Shown here piece after piece: positions 16,629-25,259 of a DNA stretch of 64,000 bases (within the stretch, counting starts at the first letter, position 1; each line of letters starts with the position of its first letter). The notes beneath the pieces were generated by a model, which worked only from the letters and a program-made list of their open reading frames with translations, made no database searches and was not told the origin of the DNA. The stretch is from positions 1 to 64,000 of the forward strand of contig JAJCYT010000006.1 in assembly GCA_029262795.1 (NCBI GenBank), given 5' to 3'. The stretch is from Candidatus Fraserbacteria bacterium (lineage in GTDB: Bacteria; Bipolaricaulota; Bipolaricaulia; RBG-16-55-9; JAJCYT01). Made by a program: the position numbers and the translations under genes.

Positions 16629-16755
16629 AATAAAGTTGACGCAACTGGTCGACGGCTGCCAAACGTTCGCTGGCGGGACGACTGAGCCAATAAGCCAAAT
16701 CATGCTGGCGTTGATCATCATTCAATGTTCGTTTGGTGACCACTTTTTGCATCAT
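16570..16755 (-). CDS. Small partner of the nucleotidyltransferase (antitoxin-like)
   Basis: 61 aa. Tandem ATGs at 16755/16752. The protein reads VVTKRTLNDDQRQHDLAYWL, then SRPASERLAAVDQLRQLYYG and RLPRLQRTARVVQQ. The ERLAAVxxLRxxYYG...RLQR pattern is common in small proteins encoded just before DUF6036-type nucleotidyltransferases. TACGCT six bases before the first ATG suggests another leaderless start. It overlaps the next gene by 59 bases. Confidence 0.65.
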   Translation of the reverse strand: MMQKVVTKRTLNDDQRQHDLAYWLSRPASERLAAVDQLRQLYYGRLPRLQRTARVVQQTSR

Positions 16756-16794
16756 GGTTTTAGCGTAAAGCATCTTTTCAGCAAGATCAAGCAC

Positions 16795-17199
16795 TTACGT
16801 TACCATCGGCTTGTAATAATCGAAATAGGCGTAGATTAAATAGATGGACAGCAGCATCACAGGGATGCCGAGCAGGGCGAACTCGGTGGCGTAAAAGGCT
16901 GTCCACAGGCCGATGTTGATGGCGAAGGGAAATGAGGCCATCACACCCAATCTGGCCGTCCTGGGAATGAGTATCAGGATGCCGGAGGCAAATTTGATCA
17001 GGCCGACAAACGGCCACAAATAACCGGTTTTAATCACAGCACGGATGAAATCACCGCCTGGACCTGACATTTGATCGACGTCGCTCAGTCCGCCACTGAG
17101 GGCCAGAAACAACATGCCCGCACCAGACATCGTGAGAAACAAACCCAAAACAAAACGCAATACCATTGTGATGGTGGGGTGCTTGATTTGATAGCTCAT
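16795..17199 (-). CDS. DoxX-like membrane protein
   Basis: 134 aa, four transmembrane helices. FVLGLFLTMSGAGMLFLALS, TGYLWPFVGLIKFASGILIL, IPRTARLGVMASFPFAINIG and a final IPVMLLSIYLIYAYF fit the DoxX/DUF6326 layout. GAGGAG precedes the ATG at 17199. DoxX proteins are implicated in redox or quinone-linked membrane processes; nothing here narrows the role. Confidence 0.75.
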   Translation of the reverse strand: MSYQIKHPTITMVLRFVLGLFLTMSGAGMLFLALSGGLSDVDQMSGPGGDFIRAVIKTGYLWPFVGLIKFASGILILIPRTARLGVMASFPFAINIGLWTAFYATEFALLGIPVMLLSIYLIYAYFDYYKPMVT

Positions 17200-17234
17200 C
17201 AAATGATCTCCTCAGTGAAGCATCTTTCAATTGA

Positions 17235-17864
17235 TTACAGGCAAGCGTTGGCACCGCCAGCGAGTCCGGTTTCAAATGAATCCAGACGTTGCTGAGCCGT
17301 GCCGTGGGCGTTTTGGCTGCGCTGTGCGCCTGGAGGATCGCCAATTTGAGCGAGCAGGCTGCGGCCTTCTTCTAAATCGCCAGCTTCTAGAATACCGGAT
17401 TGATCTGCAAAACGTGTATAAGCGCCGGCCAGGCAATCGGCCTGTAATTCATTTTGTAAAGAAGAACGAGAGAACAAGCCCAGACGATCCTGGATGAAAT
17501 GACCCCATTCATGAGCGATTACAAAGGCAACGGCGAAGTCACCGATCTCGATCAGAATATCGTTCAAAAAGCTTTGGTCATAATGAATGCTGCTGGAGCG
17601 AGCGCAGTACAGGGCGTTTTCGCCACGCACCACGCCACAGGGGGTGCGGGTGGCGTCTTCGTAGGCAAAGATGCCACGCGGGGATCGGTAGGTCAGGCCA
17701 CTGCTGTCAAAAACGCTGGCCCAATAACGGTCCAGGTCGTTGCTGACAAAGCTGACCAGGGGTTGAAGCTCCCACTGGGTTGTCTCTGTGGTCTGGGCTT
17801 GAAGCACGGGTGTGATCAAAATAAAAAAGGCCACACTGAGCGCTAAGATGAGCTTTGGTTTCAT
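17235..17864 (-). CDS. Secreted neutral zinc metallopeptidase (YpfJ-type)
   Basis: 209 aa. The ATG at 17864 (AGGTGAT upstream) opens a signal peptide (LILALSVAFFILITPVLQAQ). The catalytic site is AFVIAHEWGHFIQDRLGL (HExxH). The third-ligand region is NELQADCLAGAYTRFAD, followed by DLEEGRSLLAQIGDPPG and NAHGTAQQRLDSFETGL, all typical of the neutral zinc metallopeptidase family (PF04228). It probably acts outside the cytoplasm. A longer relative with a C-terminal sorting-like domain lies at 29,944. Confidence 0.85.
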   Translation of the reverse strand: MKPKLILALSVAFFILITPVLQAQTTETTQWELQPLVSFVSNDLDRYWASVFDSSGLTYRSPRGIFAYEDATRTPCGVVRGENALYCARSSSIHYDQSFLNDILIEIGDFAVAFVIAHEWGHFIQDRLGLFSRSSLQNELQADCLAGAYTRFADQSGILEAGDLEEGRSLLAQIGDPPGAQRSQNAHGTAQQRLDSFETGLAGGANACL

Positions 17865-17900
17865 CGAATCACCTGCTTTCTTACCTTTCATGATAGCGTA

Positions 17901-17932
17901 AAAAGACAGGCTGCTTGGCCAGCCTGTCTTTT
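17901..17932 (-). terminator. Bidirectional rho-independent terminator
   Basis: AAAAGACAGGCTG and CAGCCTGTCTTTT pair over 13 bp with a 6-base loop. It ends 9 bases before the stop of the gene at 17941 on the plus map. On the minus strand it lies just downstream of that gene. Confidence 0.85.
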
Positions 17933-17940
17933 GTGCATGA

Positions 17941-19260
17941 TCAGAAAATACGGATGCTATCCAAGTTTTGCTTGCTGAACACGATGTTCGTGCTGCCATC
18001 GGTCAAATTTTCTTCGACCCAAATCAGGTAAACATTGTTGTTGTCCGCGCCCACATTGACGTTGCTGGCGCTGAGGTCTAGGTCGGATGAAGACACTTCC
18101 TGGGGCAGGCCAAGCACATCCACCATTGACACCAACTGAATGGTGCTGCGGCTACGGGCGGATTCGTCTTCCTGCGTCCAGGCCACGAAGAAATTGTTGT
18201 TTTCATTGACAGCCATTATGGGATTGGCTGTGGATTCATCGGACTGAGACAAATTAAGAGGCGTGTCGTTGAAACCAGGATCGGTCAGAGCCAAGCCACT
18301 GTCGTTGGCGATGGAAAGCATTACCTGATCTTCGCCATCAACGCGCTCAATCCAGACAGTGATAACCTGCTGGCCGCTTTCGGGGCCAGAGGTTTGGTCG
18401 CTCATTCGCACAATGATGTCCACTTGTTTGGAATCTGTGTCGTCATTGTTGGACACGTTGATCGGGCTGAAAGCGGTTGTCTGATGGAAAAACACATCCT
18501 GTGCCCGTGTACCTTCCTGCTCCCAAACGATGAACATGGCGCTCAATGGTCGGTTGGGATTGACTGCAATGGCAGGTGCTTCGGCCTGATAGCGACTGGC
18601 GGTGACCGACCCCTGTGACACGTTAAATGTTTGCGTCATGGCCAGATCATCCAGACGACCGGCGCACACAAAGATGTTGCGATAACCTGCTGGGTTGAGG
18701 CCGTCTACAAAACTGTCGTCCGACCAGGCAATCACAAAGGTGCCATCAAAGCCAAGATCCAATGTTGGATTCAATGAATCGCCGTCATTGTTTGAAATAT
18801 TGTGAAATGCTTCCGTTTCATCCCAACGCCAGGTGCTGCCGTTGTCCTGGGACGTGGAGGCGAACACATCCATATCGCCGTCTCGATCGTCTGTCCAGAT
18901 CAATAACAAGTCGCCATTGTTGGCGACGCCAACCACAGGATTCTGCACATGGCTGCCGATGGTGACTTCAATGGCCTGTGGCGCAGAAAAGGTGTTGCCC
19001 TCATCTGTGGAACTGGCAAATTTGATCACGGATGCCTGGCCATCTTCAGTGGGTTCGACCCAGGCTGCAAAGATTTCGCCGTTCCTTACGGCAAGGGCAG
19101 GGCTGCATTGAATGTCTTCACAAACCATGCCACTTGTGGACAAGGCGCTGGGTTGAGTGTTTTCTGTTTCAGTTGCGTCTGCTTGCTGAAATTGTCCGAT
19201 GCCATTAAAGCCAAGCAGCGCGATAAAGGCCAACGTGATCACAATCATTCTGGTTTTCAT
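17941..19260 (-). CDS. Secreted BNR/sialidase-like beta-propeller protein
   Basis: 439 aa. AGGAGG precedes the ATG at 19260, which opens a signal peptide (MIVITLAFIALLGFNGIG). Repeated blades carry Asp-box-like phrases: SSTDEGNTFSAPQ, STSQDNGSTWRWDE, and recurring IxxxWxD or IVWEQE strands (LLLIWTDDRDGDMD, FVIAWSDDS). About six blades can be counted. Sialidase catalytic residues are not evident, so a binding or structural role is as likely as an enzyme. It ends at a shared terminator before the zinc peptidase gene. Confidence 0.7.
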   Translation of the reverse strand: MKTRMIVITLAFIALLGFNGIGQFQQADATETENTQPSALSTSGMVCEDIQCSPALAVRNGEIFAAWVEPTEDGQASVIKFASSTDEGNTFSAPQAIEVTIGSHVQNPVVGVANNGDLLLIWTDDRDGDMDVFASTSQDNGSTWRWDETEAFHNISNNDGDSLNPTLDLGFDGTFVIAWSDDSFVDGLNPAGYRNIFVCAGRLDDLAMTQTFNVSQGSVTASRYQAEAPAIAVNPNRPLSAMFIVWEQEGTRAQDVFFHQTTAFSPINVSNNDDTDSKQVDIIVRMSDQTSGPESGQQVITVWIERVDGEDQVMLSIANDSGLALTDPGFNDTPLNLSQSDESTANPIMAVNENNNFFVAWTQEDESARSRSTIQLVSMVDVLGLPQEVSSSDLDLSASNVNVGADNNNVYLIWVEENLTDGSTNIVFSKQNLDSIRIF

Positions 19261-19460
19261 ACGTTGCCTCCTAAAGTTCATTTTTCAATTTTGTTGCTTT
19301 TAGCGAAACGATCTATCGACTTCATTATCAATACCCATGTGGATAATCGATCTCTTTTTGATGAGGGTTCTGTGAAGGTTTGGTCAAAATAACGTCTTAT
19401 ATTAAAAACATTTGATTTTATGATTTGCTTCAAACATCCTTTGAAAGCCATAATGGGCCT

Positions 19461-20486
19461 ATGAAAAATAAAAACACTTTGATCCTGCGGTTGCTCATCA
19501 TCGTGTTACCTCTTGTTGGGGTATTGATGGGGGCAGGTTGGTTGATTTCAGGAAACATTATCGGTATTGGCGCACAAACTTCTGATGCGATGCCAGAGAC
19601 AGCACCTAATTTAAAGGTGGCTTTTGTCGGTGACTTTGCTCGAAATAGCGATACAGAGAGCGTGTTGCAGCTCATTAAAGATCAAGGGGCAGAATTGCTG
19701 GTGGGGCTGGGCGATCTGGATTACAATTTTAAGCCGGATCGCTGGATGGCTCAGGTGGATGACATTTTGGGTGAAGCATTTCCGTTCGTTTCTGCTGTTG
19801 GAAATCATGATGATATTCAATGGGAAAATTTTTATAAACCATTGTTTCGTGAAAGATACGACAGAGCAGCAGACTTAAATTGTTCCGGGGATATTGGCAT
19901 TGCAGAAACATGTGTTTACAAAGGTTTGTTTTTGGCCCTTTCTGGCGCAGGCACGATTGGGGAAGATCCTGAAGTGTTTTTGCAGGAGCAACTGAGCCAA
20001 AACAATTCCATTTGGCGCGTGTGTGCGTGGCATAAAAATCAGGAAGCCATGCAACTTGGGACCAAACGAGATGAAGCAGGTTGGGGGCCTTACGAAACCT
20101 GTCGTGTTGAAGGGGCCATTATCGCCACTGGGCATGAACATACCTATCAACGCACACGAACACTGGTAGATATGGAGCAACAGGTGATCGATTCCATGTT
20201 CTCTGAGGTGGATCAAACCCGTGTGGCTGAAGGGGCAACCTTTGCATTTGTATCAGGGATGGGCGGAAAAGAAGTCCGAAACCAGGATCGCTGCCTGCCT
20301 ACCGAACCGCCTTATGGGTGTGATGGCGTGTGGGCATCTGTTTATACTAGAGATCAGGGGGCAAAGTTTGGCGCATTGTTTATCACCTTTAATGTCGATG
20401 ATGATCCCCGCAAAGCGTTGGGAGAATTTATCAATGTCGATGGAGAGGTCATCGATCGCTTTGAAATTTTCAGCGAGGTCAACTGA
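19461..20486 (+). CDS. Secreted calcineurin-like metallophosphoesterase
   Basis: 341 aa from the ATG at 19461, which opens a membrane anchor or signal (LILRLLIIVLPLVGVLMGAG). The five metallophosphoesterase blocks are present: AFVGDFA, LLVGLGDLDYNF, VSAVGNHDD, the His in CAWHKNQ, and IATGHEHTYQRT. It is an extracytoplasmic phosphoesterase of the purple acid phosphatase or PhoD type; the substrate is unknown. CATAAT ends 6 bases before the ATG and there is no ribosome site, another likely leaderless start. Confidence 0.85.
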   Translation: MKNKNTLILRLLIIVLPLVGVLMGAGWLISGNIIGIGAQTSDAMPETAPNLKVAFVGDFARNSDTESVLQLIKDQGAELLVGLGDLDYNFKPDRWMAQVDDILGEAFPFVSAVGNHDDIQWENFYKPLFRERYDRAADLNCSGDIGIAETCVYKGLFLALSGAGTIGEDPEVFLQEQLSQNNSIWRVCAWHKNQEAMQLGTKRDEAGWGPYETCRVEGAIIATGHEHTYQRTRTLVDMEQQVIDSMFSEVDQTRVAEGATFAFVSGMGGKEVRNQDRCLPTEPPYGCDGVWASVYTRDQGAKFGALFITFNVDDDPRKALGEFINVDGEVIDRFEIFSEVN

Positions 20487-20581
20487 CAACATACGCTTAA
20501 AGAAAGAAATTCTTTCGACAATTTAATGGTGGACAACACTCTGCCATTAGAGTGATCATTGTTATGTCTTCACCACTGAAA

Positions 20582-20608
20582 TCTATCTAAAGTGAATATT
20601 TAGATAGA
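20582..20608. promoter_or_regulatory. Inverted repeat in the leader of the vWA gene
   Basis: TCTATCTAAA and TTTAGATAGA are exact 10-bp inverted copies with a 7-base spacer. They end right at the GAGGAG ribosome site of the next gene. It could be an operator, or a hairpin that occludes the ribosome site. Confidence 0.4.
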
Positions 20609-20616
20609 GGAGCTGT

Positions 20617-21489
20617 ATGTTGAAGGCGTTTTTTAAAGTGTGCGTTTTGTTGGCTTGTTTACTGATCTTTTTCTTTGTTCAGGCGCAAGCACAAGTTCAA
20701 TTTCAAATAGGCATTCTTGTGGATGGTTCTTCCAGCATCACAGACACTCAGTTTGATCTCATTAAAAACACTCTGGCTTTTGCAATTGAAGGGGCACGTA
20801 TTTTGCCCTTAGATGGCACGGTTGAAATTACTTTTGTTGAATTTAGCGATACCGATGCCACTGTGGTGGTTGCCCCTACTGTATTAAACAGTCAAACAGC
20901 GACCACGATTGCCAGTCAGATTCGAGAAATGGTTCGTGGTGGAGGTGGAACACCTTTGTGGTTGGGGTTGGATTTGATCACCGACCAAATGACAAATAAT
21001 TTACGCAGGCCAACACAGCCAAGAGATACCCTGCTACAGGTCATTAACATCATCACGGATGGTCAGCCGCAAATCCCCAATGATGGTATTTTGCCGGATC
21101 AGGGGAATCAATTGTCTCTTACAGCGCGTAACCGCGCCCTTAGTCGGGGCATTGATGAAATCAGTGTCGAGGCTGTTGGCATTGGTCGAACGAACACGCC
21201 ATTCCGTCAGTTCTTATTGAGCTTTGTTTGGCCGCAACCTGGTGTGTTGATTGAAAATTTTGCTGCACCGGAAAGTGATTTTAAACCAGGGTTTGTGGCA
21301 TTGGTTCAGGAATTTGCAGAAATTGAACGCGTGTTCCTGAGTAAACTGAGAGCGACCCTGCAACGGGATGACGGGACATTGACTGGAGATGAAGCCATTC
21401 CATTTGACAATATGTGGTTGAGTGTTTTATTGATTGTGGTATTTTTAACACTGCTATTGTTCCGTTCCCAAAGAACTCAACAGTTGTAA
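20617..21489 (+). CDS. Secreted von Willebrand factor A domain protein with C-terminal anchor
   Basis: 290 aa. Signal peptide (CVLLACLLIFFFVQAQA), then a vWA domain with intact MIDAS: GILVDGSSSITDTQFD, the Thr in GGGGTPLWLGL, and IITDGQPQI. A C-terminal helix (MWLSVLLIVVFLTLLLFR) followed by basic residues would hold it in the membrane with the domain outside. It resembles DUF1194-type vWA proteins. It probably binds a protein ligand through a divalent metal. Confidence 0.8.
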   Translation: MLKAFFKVCVLLACLLIFFFVQAQAQVQFQIGILVDGSSSITDTQFDLIKNTLAFAIEGARILPLDGTVEITFVEFSDTDATVVVAPTVLNSQTATTIASQIREMVRGGGGTPLWLGLDLITDQMTNNLRRPTQPRDTLLQVINIITDGQPQIPNDGILPDQGNQLSLTARNRALSRGIDEISVEAVGIGRTNTPFRQFLLSFVWPQPGVLIENFAAPESDFKPGFVALVQEFAEIERVFLSKLRATLQRDDGTLTGDEAIPFDNMWLSVLLIVVFLTLLLFRSQRTQQL

Positions 21490-21628
21490 CTCTAATTTTC
21501 TCAGCTTTATAAAAACCTCATAAATCAAACCAGCCGTTTAAACATGAATTTTTATTCATCTGTTGTTCATCCAGCAGTCAGGTGATGGGGGCTATGGTTT
21601 ATCCATCCAAACTCCAATTGGGGGAAAC

Positions 21629-22363
21629 ATGAACAAACGAGCATATTTATTTATCATGGCGATGGCAGGGCTGGTGTTGTTGGCTGGATGCAAGCACTTG
21701 ACGCCTTTTGAAGACTTGGTTGATTTGCCGATTCCGGCAGAAGCGATCAATCCTGCGGATTTTGTAACCACCATTGACAACCCGTATTTTCCACTCATCC
21801 CTGGCACCACCTGGATCTATGAAAGTGTTGAGGAAGATGAAGTGGAGCGCATCGAAGTGACCGTGACCTCACAAACGCGAGTGGTCATGGGCGTCAACAC
21901 TGTGGTCGTGCGCGACACCGTATATGTCGATGGTGAAATTGTGGAGGATACCTTCGATTGGTATGCCCAGGATCGGGATGGCAACGTGTGGTATTTTGGA
22001 GAAGATTCAACGGAATTTGAAGAGGGTGAAGCCAGTTGCACCTGTGGTTCCTGGGAAGCCGGTGTGGATGGTGCGCTACCAGGCATCATCATGAAAGCGC
22101 GACCCCAAGTGGGCGATGCTTATCGCCAGGAATATTTTGTGGAAATTGCTGAAGACATGGCAAAAGTGGAAAGTTTGAAAGCGTCTGTATCTGTGATTTA
22201 TGGCCAATTCAACAATGTTCTAAGAACAAAAGAGTGGACGCCACTGGAGCCTGGCGTGGAAGAAAACAAATTCTACGCCCGTGGTGTTGGCCTGTTGATG
22301 GAACGAAAGGTCAAAGGCGGCCAAGGTCAGGTGGAGTTGATTGAAATGAGTAAAACTCCCTGA
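21629..22363 (+). CDS. Lipoprotein, unknown function
   Basis: 244 aa. GGGGA precedes the ATG at 21629. The signal ends in a lipobox, LVLLAGC, giving a mature N-terminal Cys. The body contains PLIPGTTWIYESVEEDEVER, DRDGNVWYFGEDS and a CTCGSWEAGVDG segment. This pattern (P-x-PGTxWxY) is common in bacterial lipoproteins of unknown function. It lies 41 bases before a two-component system. Confidence 0.65.
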   Translation: MNKRAYLFIMAMAGLVLLAGCKHLTPFEDLVDLPIPAEAINPADFVTTIDNPYFPLIPGTTWIYESVEEDEVERIEVTVTSQTRVVMGVNTVVVRDTVYVDGEIVEDTFDWYAQDRDGNVWYFGEDSTEFEEGEASCTCGSWEAGVDGALPGIIMKARPQVGDAYRQEYFVEIAEDMAKVESLKASVSVIYGQFNNVLRTKEWTPLEPGVEENKFYARGVGLLMERKVKGGQGQVELIEMSKTP

Positions 22364-22403
22364 TTTGTGTTCGACGTTTGCATCAGACCATAATGAAAAC
22401 ACG

Positions 22404-23093
22404 ATGAGAATTTTAGTGGTGGAAGACGAACCCGAACTGGCCGAGGTATTACGCCAGGGCCTGAGTGAAGCCCACTACACAGTGGATGTGGCTTTGGACG
22501 GCGAAGACGGGTTGTTTCAGGCACAGGTGCGAAACTACGATCTGCTGGTGCTGGACATCATGCTGCCCAAGCTGGACGGTTTAAGTGTGCTGCGCCAGCT
22601 TCGGGCCGATGGTCGGGATGTGCCTGTGTTGCTGCTCACCGCAAAAGACGATATGCCAGATAAAGTCAAGGGCTTGGACAGTGGGGCGGACGATTACCTC
22701 ACCAAGCCCTTTGGCTTTTCAGAATTGCTGGCACGGATTCGGGCGTTGTTGCGACGAGGCAAGGATGTGCCACTGAGGTTGTTGCAGGTGGATGATCTGA
22801 CCATTGATCTGTTTGAACATCGAGTGATGCGAAAAGATCAAACGATTTCTTTAACGGCCAAAGAGTACGAAGTGTTGGAATATCTAGCCCGCCATGCAGG
22901 GCGTGTGGTATCGCGAACTGAACTCAGCGAACAGGTTTGGGCGGGCGATTTCGATGCGTTTTCCAATGTGATTGATGTGTTTCTTTATCGGCTGCGCCAG
23001 AAGATTGATCCCAAGCCATTGCCCAAATTGCTCCACACCATTCGCGGTTCGGGCTATCTGCTCAAAGTGCCTGATTCAGAAAGTGAGTCCTGA
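22404..23093 (+). CDS. OmpR/PhoB-family response regulator
   Basis: 229 aa. Receiver domain with VVEDEPELAEVL, phosphoacceptor Asp51 in LLVLDIMLPKLDGL, Thr in LLLTAKDD and Lys in YLTKPFGF. The C-terminal winged helix contains ISLTAKEYEVLEYLARHAGR and SNVIDVFLYRLRQKID. Start chosen at the ATG giving the standard MRILVVEDEP opening; the frame is open upstream. A CATAAT lies 9 bases before it. The stop overlaps the kinase start (TGATG), so the pair is translationally coupled. Confidence 0.93.
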   Translation: MRILVVEDEPELAEVLRQGLSEAHYTVDVALDGEDGLFQAQVRNYDLLVLDIMLPKLDGLSVLRQLRADGRDVPVLLLTAKDDMPDKVKGLDSGADDYLTKPFGFSELLARIRALLRRGKDVPLRLLQVDDLTIDLFEHRVMRKDQTISLTAKEYEVLEYLARHAGRVVSRTELSEQVWAGDFDAFSNVIDVFLYRLRQKIDPKPLPKLLHTIRGSGYLLKVPDSESES

Positions 23094-24487
23094 TGTTCAG
23101 TAGCATTCGCAGTCGGCTTGCACTTTGGAATTTTGTCATCACTTTCGTCATTCTGGCCTGGTTCAGCGTGGCTTTGTATTTCAATCTTTCAGACAACAGG
23201 CAGTTTCAAAGAGATGTTGAATTGCGTCGCGCTGCCGAGTGGGTGATGGACCAGTTGTTGTTTCGAGAAGGTGTAGTCGAGTTTGTAGACAATGGCATTT
23301 TTCCGACCGATGAAATGGTGATTTTGGTTCAGGATACTGCTGGAGCCACCCTGGTTGAGAGAAATGCCTCACTGAATTTTTCCTCTGAAGAGGTGCATGA
23401 AATACAAAGATTTGTTATTGACGGTCCTATTTCGGGAATGCGCCATACTGATGGCACACCTTATCGCGTGGTGACGATCCAAGATGAATTAGATGAAGAA
23501 GAAGGGGTGGTGGGCGAACCACTTCGCGTTCGGGCTACGGTGGGTCTGTCTCAGGCGGATGTTCAATCAGAGCGGACGTTTTTGCGTTGGTATCTGGTGG
23601 GGCTGTCAGGGGTGTTGTTGTTGTTTGCCAATGGGATTGCATTTTTGTTGATGGGACGATTGTTGCGCCCACTTCAGCAAATGGCCCATTCAGCAGACGC
23701 CATAAGCGAAAAAAGTTTGGATCAACGCCTGCCTTTGGCCAATCCGAAAGATGAAATCGGGCAGTTGGGTGTGGCATTTAATCGACTGTTTGAACGGTTG
23801 CACGATGCGTTTGAAAGCCAACGCCGCTTTGTGGCCGATGCCTCGCACGAACTGCGAACGCCCCTGGCAACGTTGCAGGCGAAGTTGGAGGTGGCGTTAC
23901 AGCAGCGTCGGTCTGAAGATGAATACACTCAAGTTATCCAAACTTCACTGAATCAGACGCAACGATTGTCTGACCTGGTCAAACGTCTGTTGATGCTGGC
24001 CCGTGCGGATGCAGGTCGGCTGGAGATTGAGAAAAAATCTGTTTCGCTTTCTTCGGTGATTGAAACGGTGAGACAGCAGACAACTCCTTTACTGACACAA
24101 AAAAACCTTCAATTTAAAACGGAAAACCATTCCCATGTTGAGGTGTGGGGCGATGAAGAATTGTTGTGCCAGGCATTGTTTAATCTGCTGGAAAATGCAA
24201 TCAAGTACACTGAAAGTGGTGGAAGCATCCAATTGTCGGTGGATCAAGCTGAGCAACACGCACTGATTACGCTAGCGGACACGGGCGTTGGTATTTCCGA
24301 GGCAGATATTTCACATATCTTTGACCGTTTTTATCGGGTGGATAAAGCCCGCACGGTCAGCATATCGGGCACAGGGCTGGGGTTGTCGATTGTGTCTGAA
24401 ATCGTGGCGCTACATGATGGCACGATTTCAGTTGCATCCAAGCTCGGCGAAGGCACTCAGGTCAAAGTTTGCTTGCCGCTTGCCTGA
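23093..24487 (+). CDS. Sensor histidine kinase, partner of the preceding regulator
   Basis: 464 aa. Two transmembrane segments near 12-30 and 165-190 flank an extracytoplasmic sensor region. HAMP follows (RLLRPLQQMAHSADAISEK). HisKA has the H-box ADASHELRTPLATLQAKLEV near residue 250. The ATPase domain has NLLENAIKYTESGG (N-box), LADTGVGISEADI (G1), FDRFYRVDKART and GTGLGLSIVSEIV (G2). The neighbouring lipoprotein and lectin-like genes may belong to its signal or output, by position only. Confidence 0.93.
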   Translation: MFSSIRSRLALWNFVITFVILAWFSVALYFNLSDNRQFQRDVELRRAAEWVMDQLLFREGVVEFVDNGIFPTDEMVILVQDTAGATLVERNASLNFSSEEVHEIQRFVIDGPISGMRHTDGTPYRVVTIQDELDEEEGVVGEPLRVRATVGLSQADVQSERTFLRWYLVGLSGVLLLFANGIAFLLMGRLLRPLQQMAHSADAISEKSLDQRLPLANPKDEIGQLGVAFNRLFERLHDAFESQRRFVADASHELRTPLATLQAKLEVALQQRRSEDEYTQVIQTSLNQTQRLSDLVKRLLMLARADAGRLEIEKKSVSLSSVIETVRQQTTPLLTQKNLQFKTENHSHVEVWGDEELLCQALFNLLENAIKYTESGGSIQLSVDQAEQHALITLADTGVGISEADISHIFDRFYRVDKARTVSISGTGLGLSIVSEIVALHDGTISVASKLGEGTQVKVCLPLA

Positions 24488-24566
24488 TTTGCTCATCAAA
24501 TCTTCATCATTTTTTGATTCAATCCACACGACAAACTGTTTTCATTAAGACATGAAAGGGGTTTTT

Positions 24567-25106
24567 ATGAAATGGAATTGTTCTATTGCAACAGGCATGT
24601 TGATGTTAACGCTGGTACTGCTCCCGTTGTTTGCTCAGGATGAGTCTGTGGAGGGGCTGATTCAATTGGCTGATCCGTTGGATGAACCGGAATTTTATTG
24701 CGTGGATGTGCCTGGGTTTGGGGCAAGCCTGGATCTAGATGCACCTCTATCGGCGCATACGTGTAAACCCAATGCAGATGATGAATTGTTTACATTTAAT
24801 TCGCCGGGTGAAGGCCAGTTTTATATGGATGCTTATGATTTATGTATGCAGGCAGAGTCTGCCGAAGCTGGTGTGTCGGTGATTTTAAATGAATGTTCGG
24901 ATGAGCCACTGCAACAATTTTCCATCACAGGCTTGGGGCAGATTCGATTGGACAGTGATGACAGTTTGTGTTTGGCTATTGCACCTGGTGATGGAACGCC
25001 CACTGGCGGGCCGAGTCATTTGCGCCGTGATTTAAGTATCGAAAGCTGTGACGCAACAGATGTGAGTTTGACGGTGTGGCATATTGGCGTGAGTACACCA
25101 CAATGA
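24567..25106 (+). CDS. Secreted ricin-B/beta-trefoil-like protein
   Basis: 179 aa. AAAGGGG precedes the ATG at 24567, and a signal peptide follows (LMLTLVLLPLFAQ). The mature part shows a trefoil-like spacing of Cys and Leu-Cys motifs: FYCVDVPGFGASLDL, AYDLCMQAESAEAG, LNECSDEPLQQFSI, GQIRLDSDDSLCLAI and IESCDATD. This fits the ricin-type lectin fold, so carbohydrate binding is plausible. The repeat is weak, so confidence is moderate. Confidence 0.55.
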   Translation: MKWNCSIATGMLMLTLVLLPLFAQDESVEGLIQLADPLDEPEFYCVDVPGFGASLDLDAPLSAHTCKPNADDELFTFNSPGEGQFYMDAYDLCMQAESAEAGVSVILNECSDEPLQQFSITGLGQIRLDSDDSLCLAIAPGDGTPTGGPSHLRRDLSIESCDATDVSLTVWHIGVSTPQ

Positions 25107-25126
25107 TTGTTGAATTTATTTAACTG

Positions 25127-25168
25127 AAAAAACCCTTGCCTAGATATTTAGACAAGGGTTTTTTTTAT
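25127..25168 (+). terminator. Rho-independent terminator
   Basis: AAAAAACCCTTG and CAAGGGTTTTTT pair perfectly, with a further CTA/TAG pair inside the loop, followed by more T. It ends the gene finishing at 25106. Confidence 0.9.
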
Positions 25169-25259
25169 TCTTATTTTAACCAAACTTCGAAAAGAGCAAA
25201 GCTTCTTTTCCAGAACTTCCCCTCGCAGTCTAATCGTGCCCCCTTATGTAAGGGGGGGG

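Noticed and set aside
25239..25256. C/G palindrome after the 25260 gene as a terminator
   Set aside because: CCCCCTTA and TAAGGGGG are separated by only two bases and no T-run follows on the minus strand, so I do not list it as a terminator.
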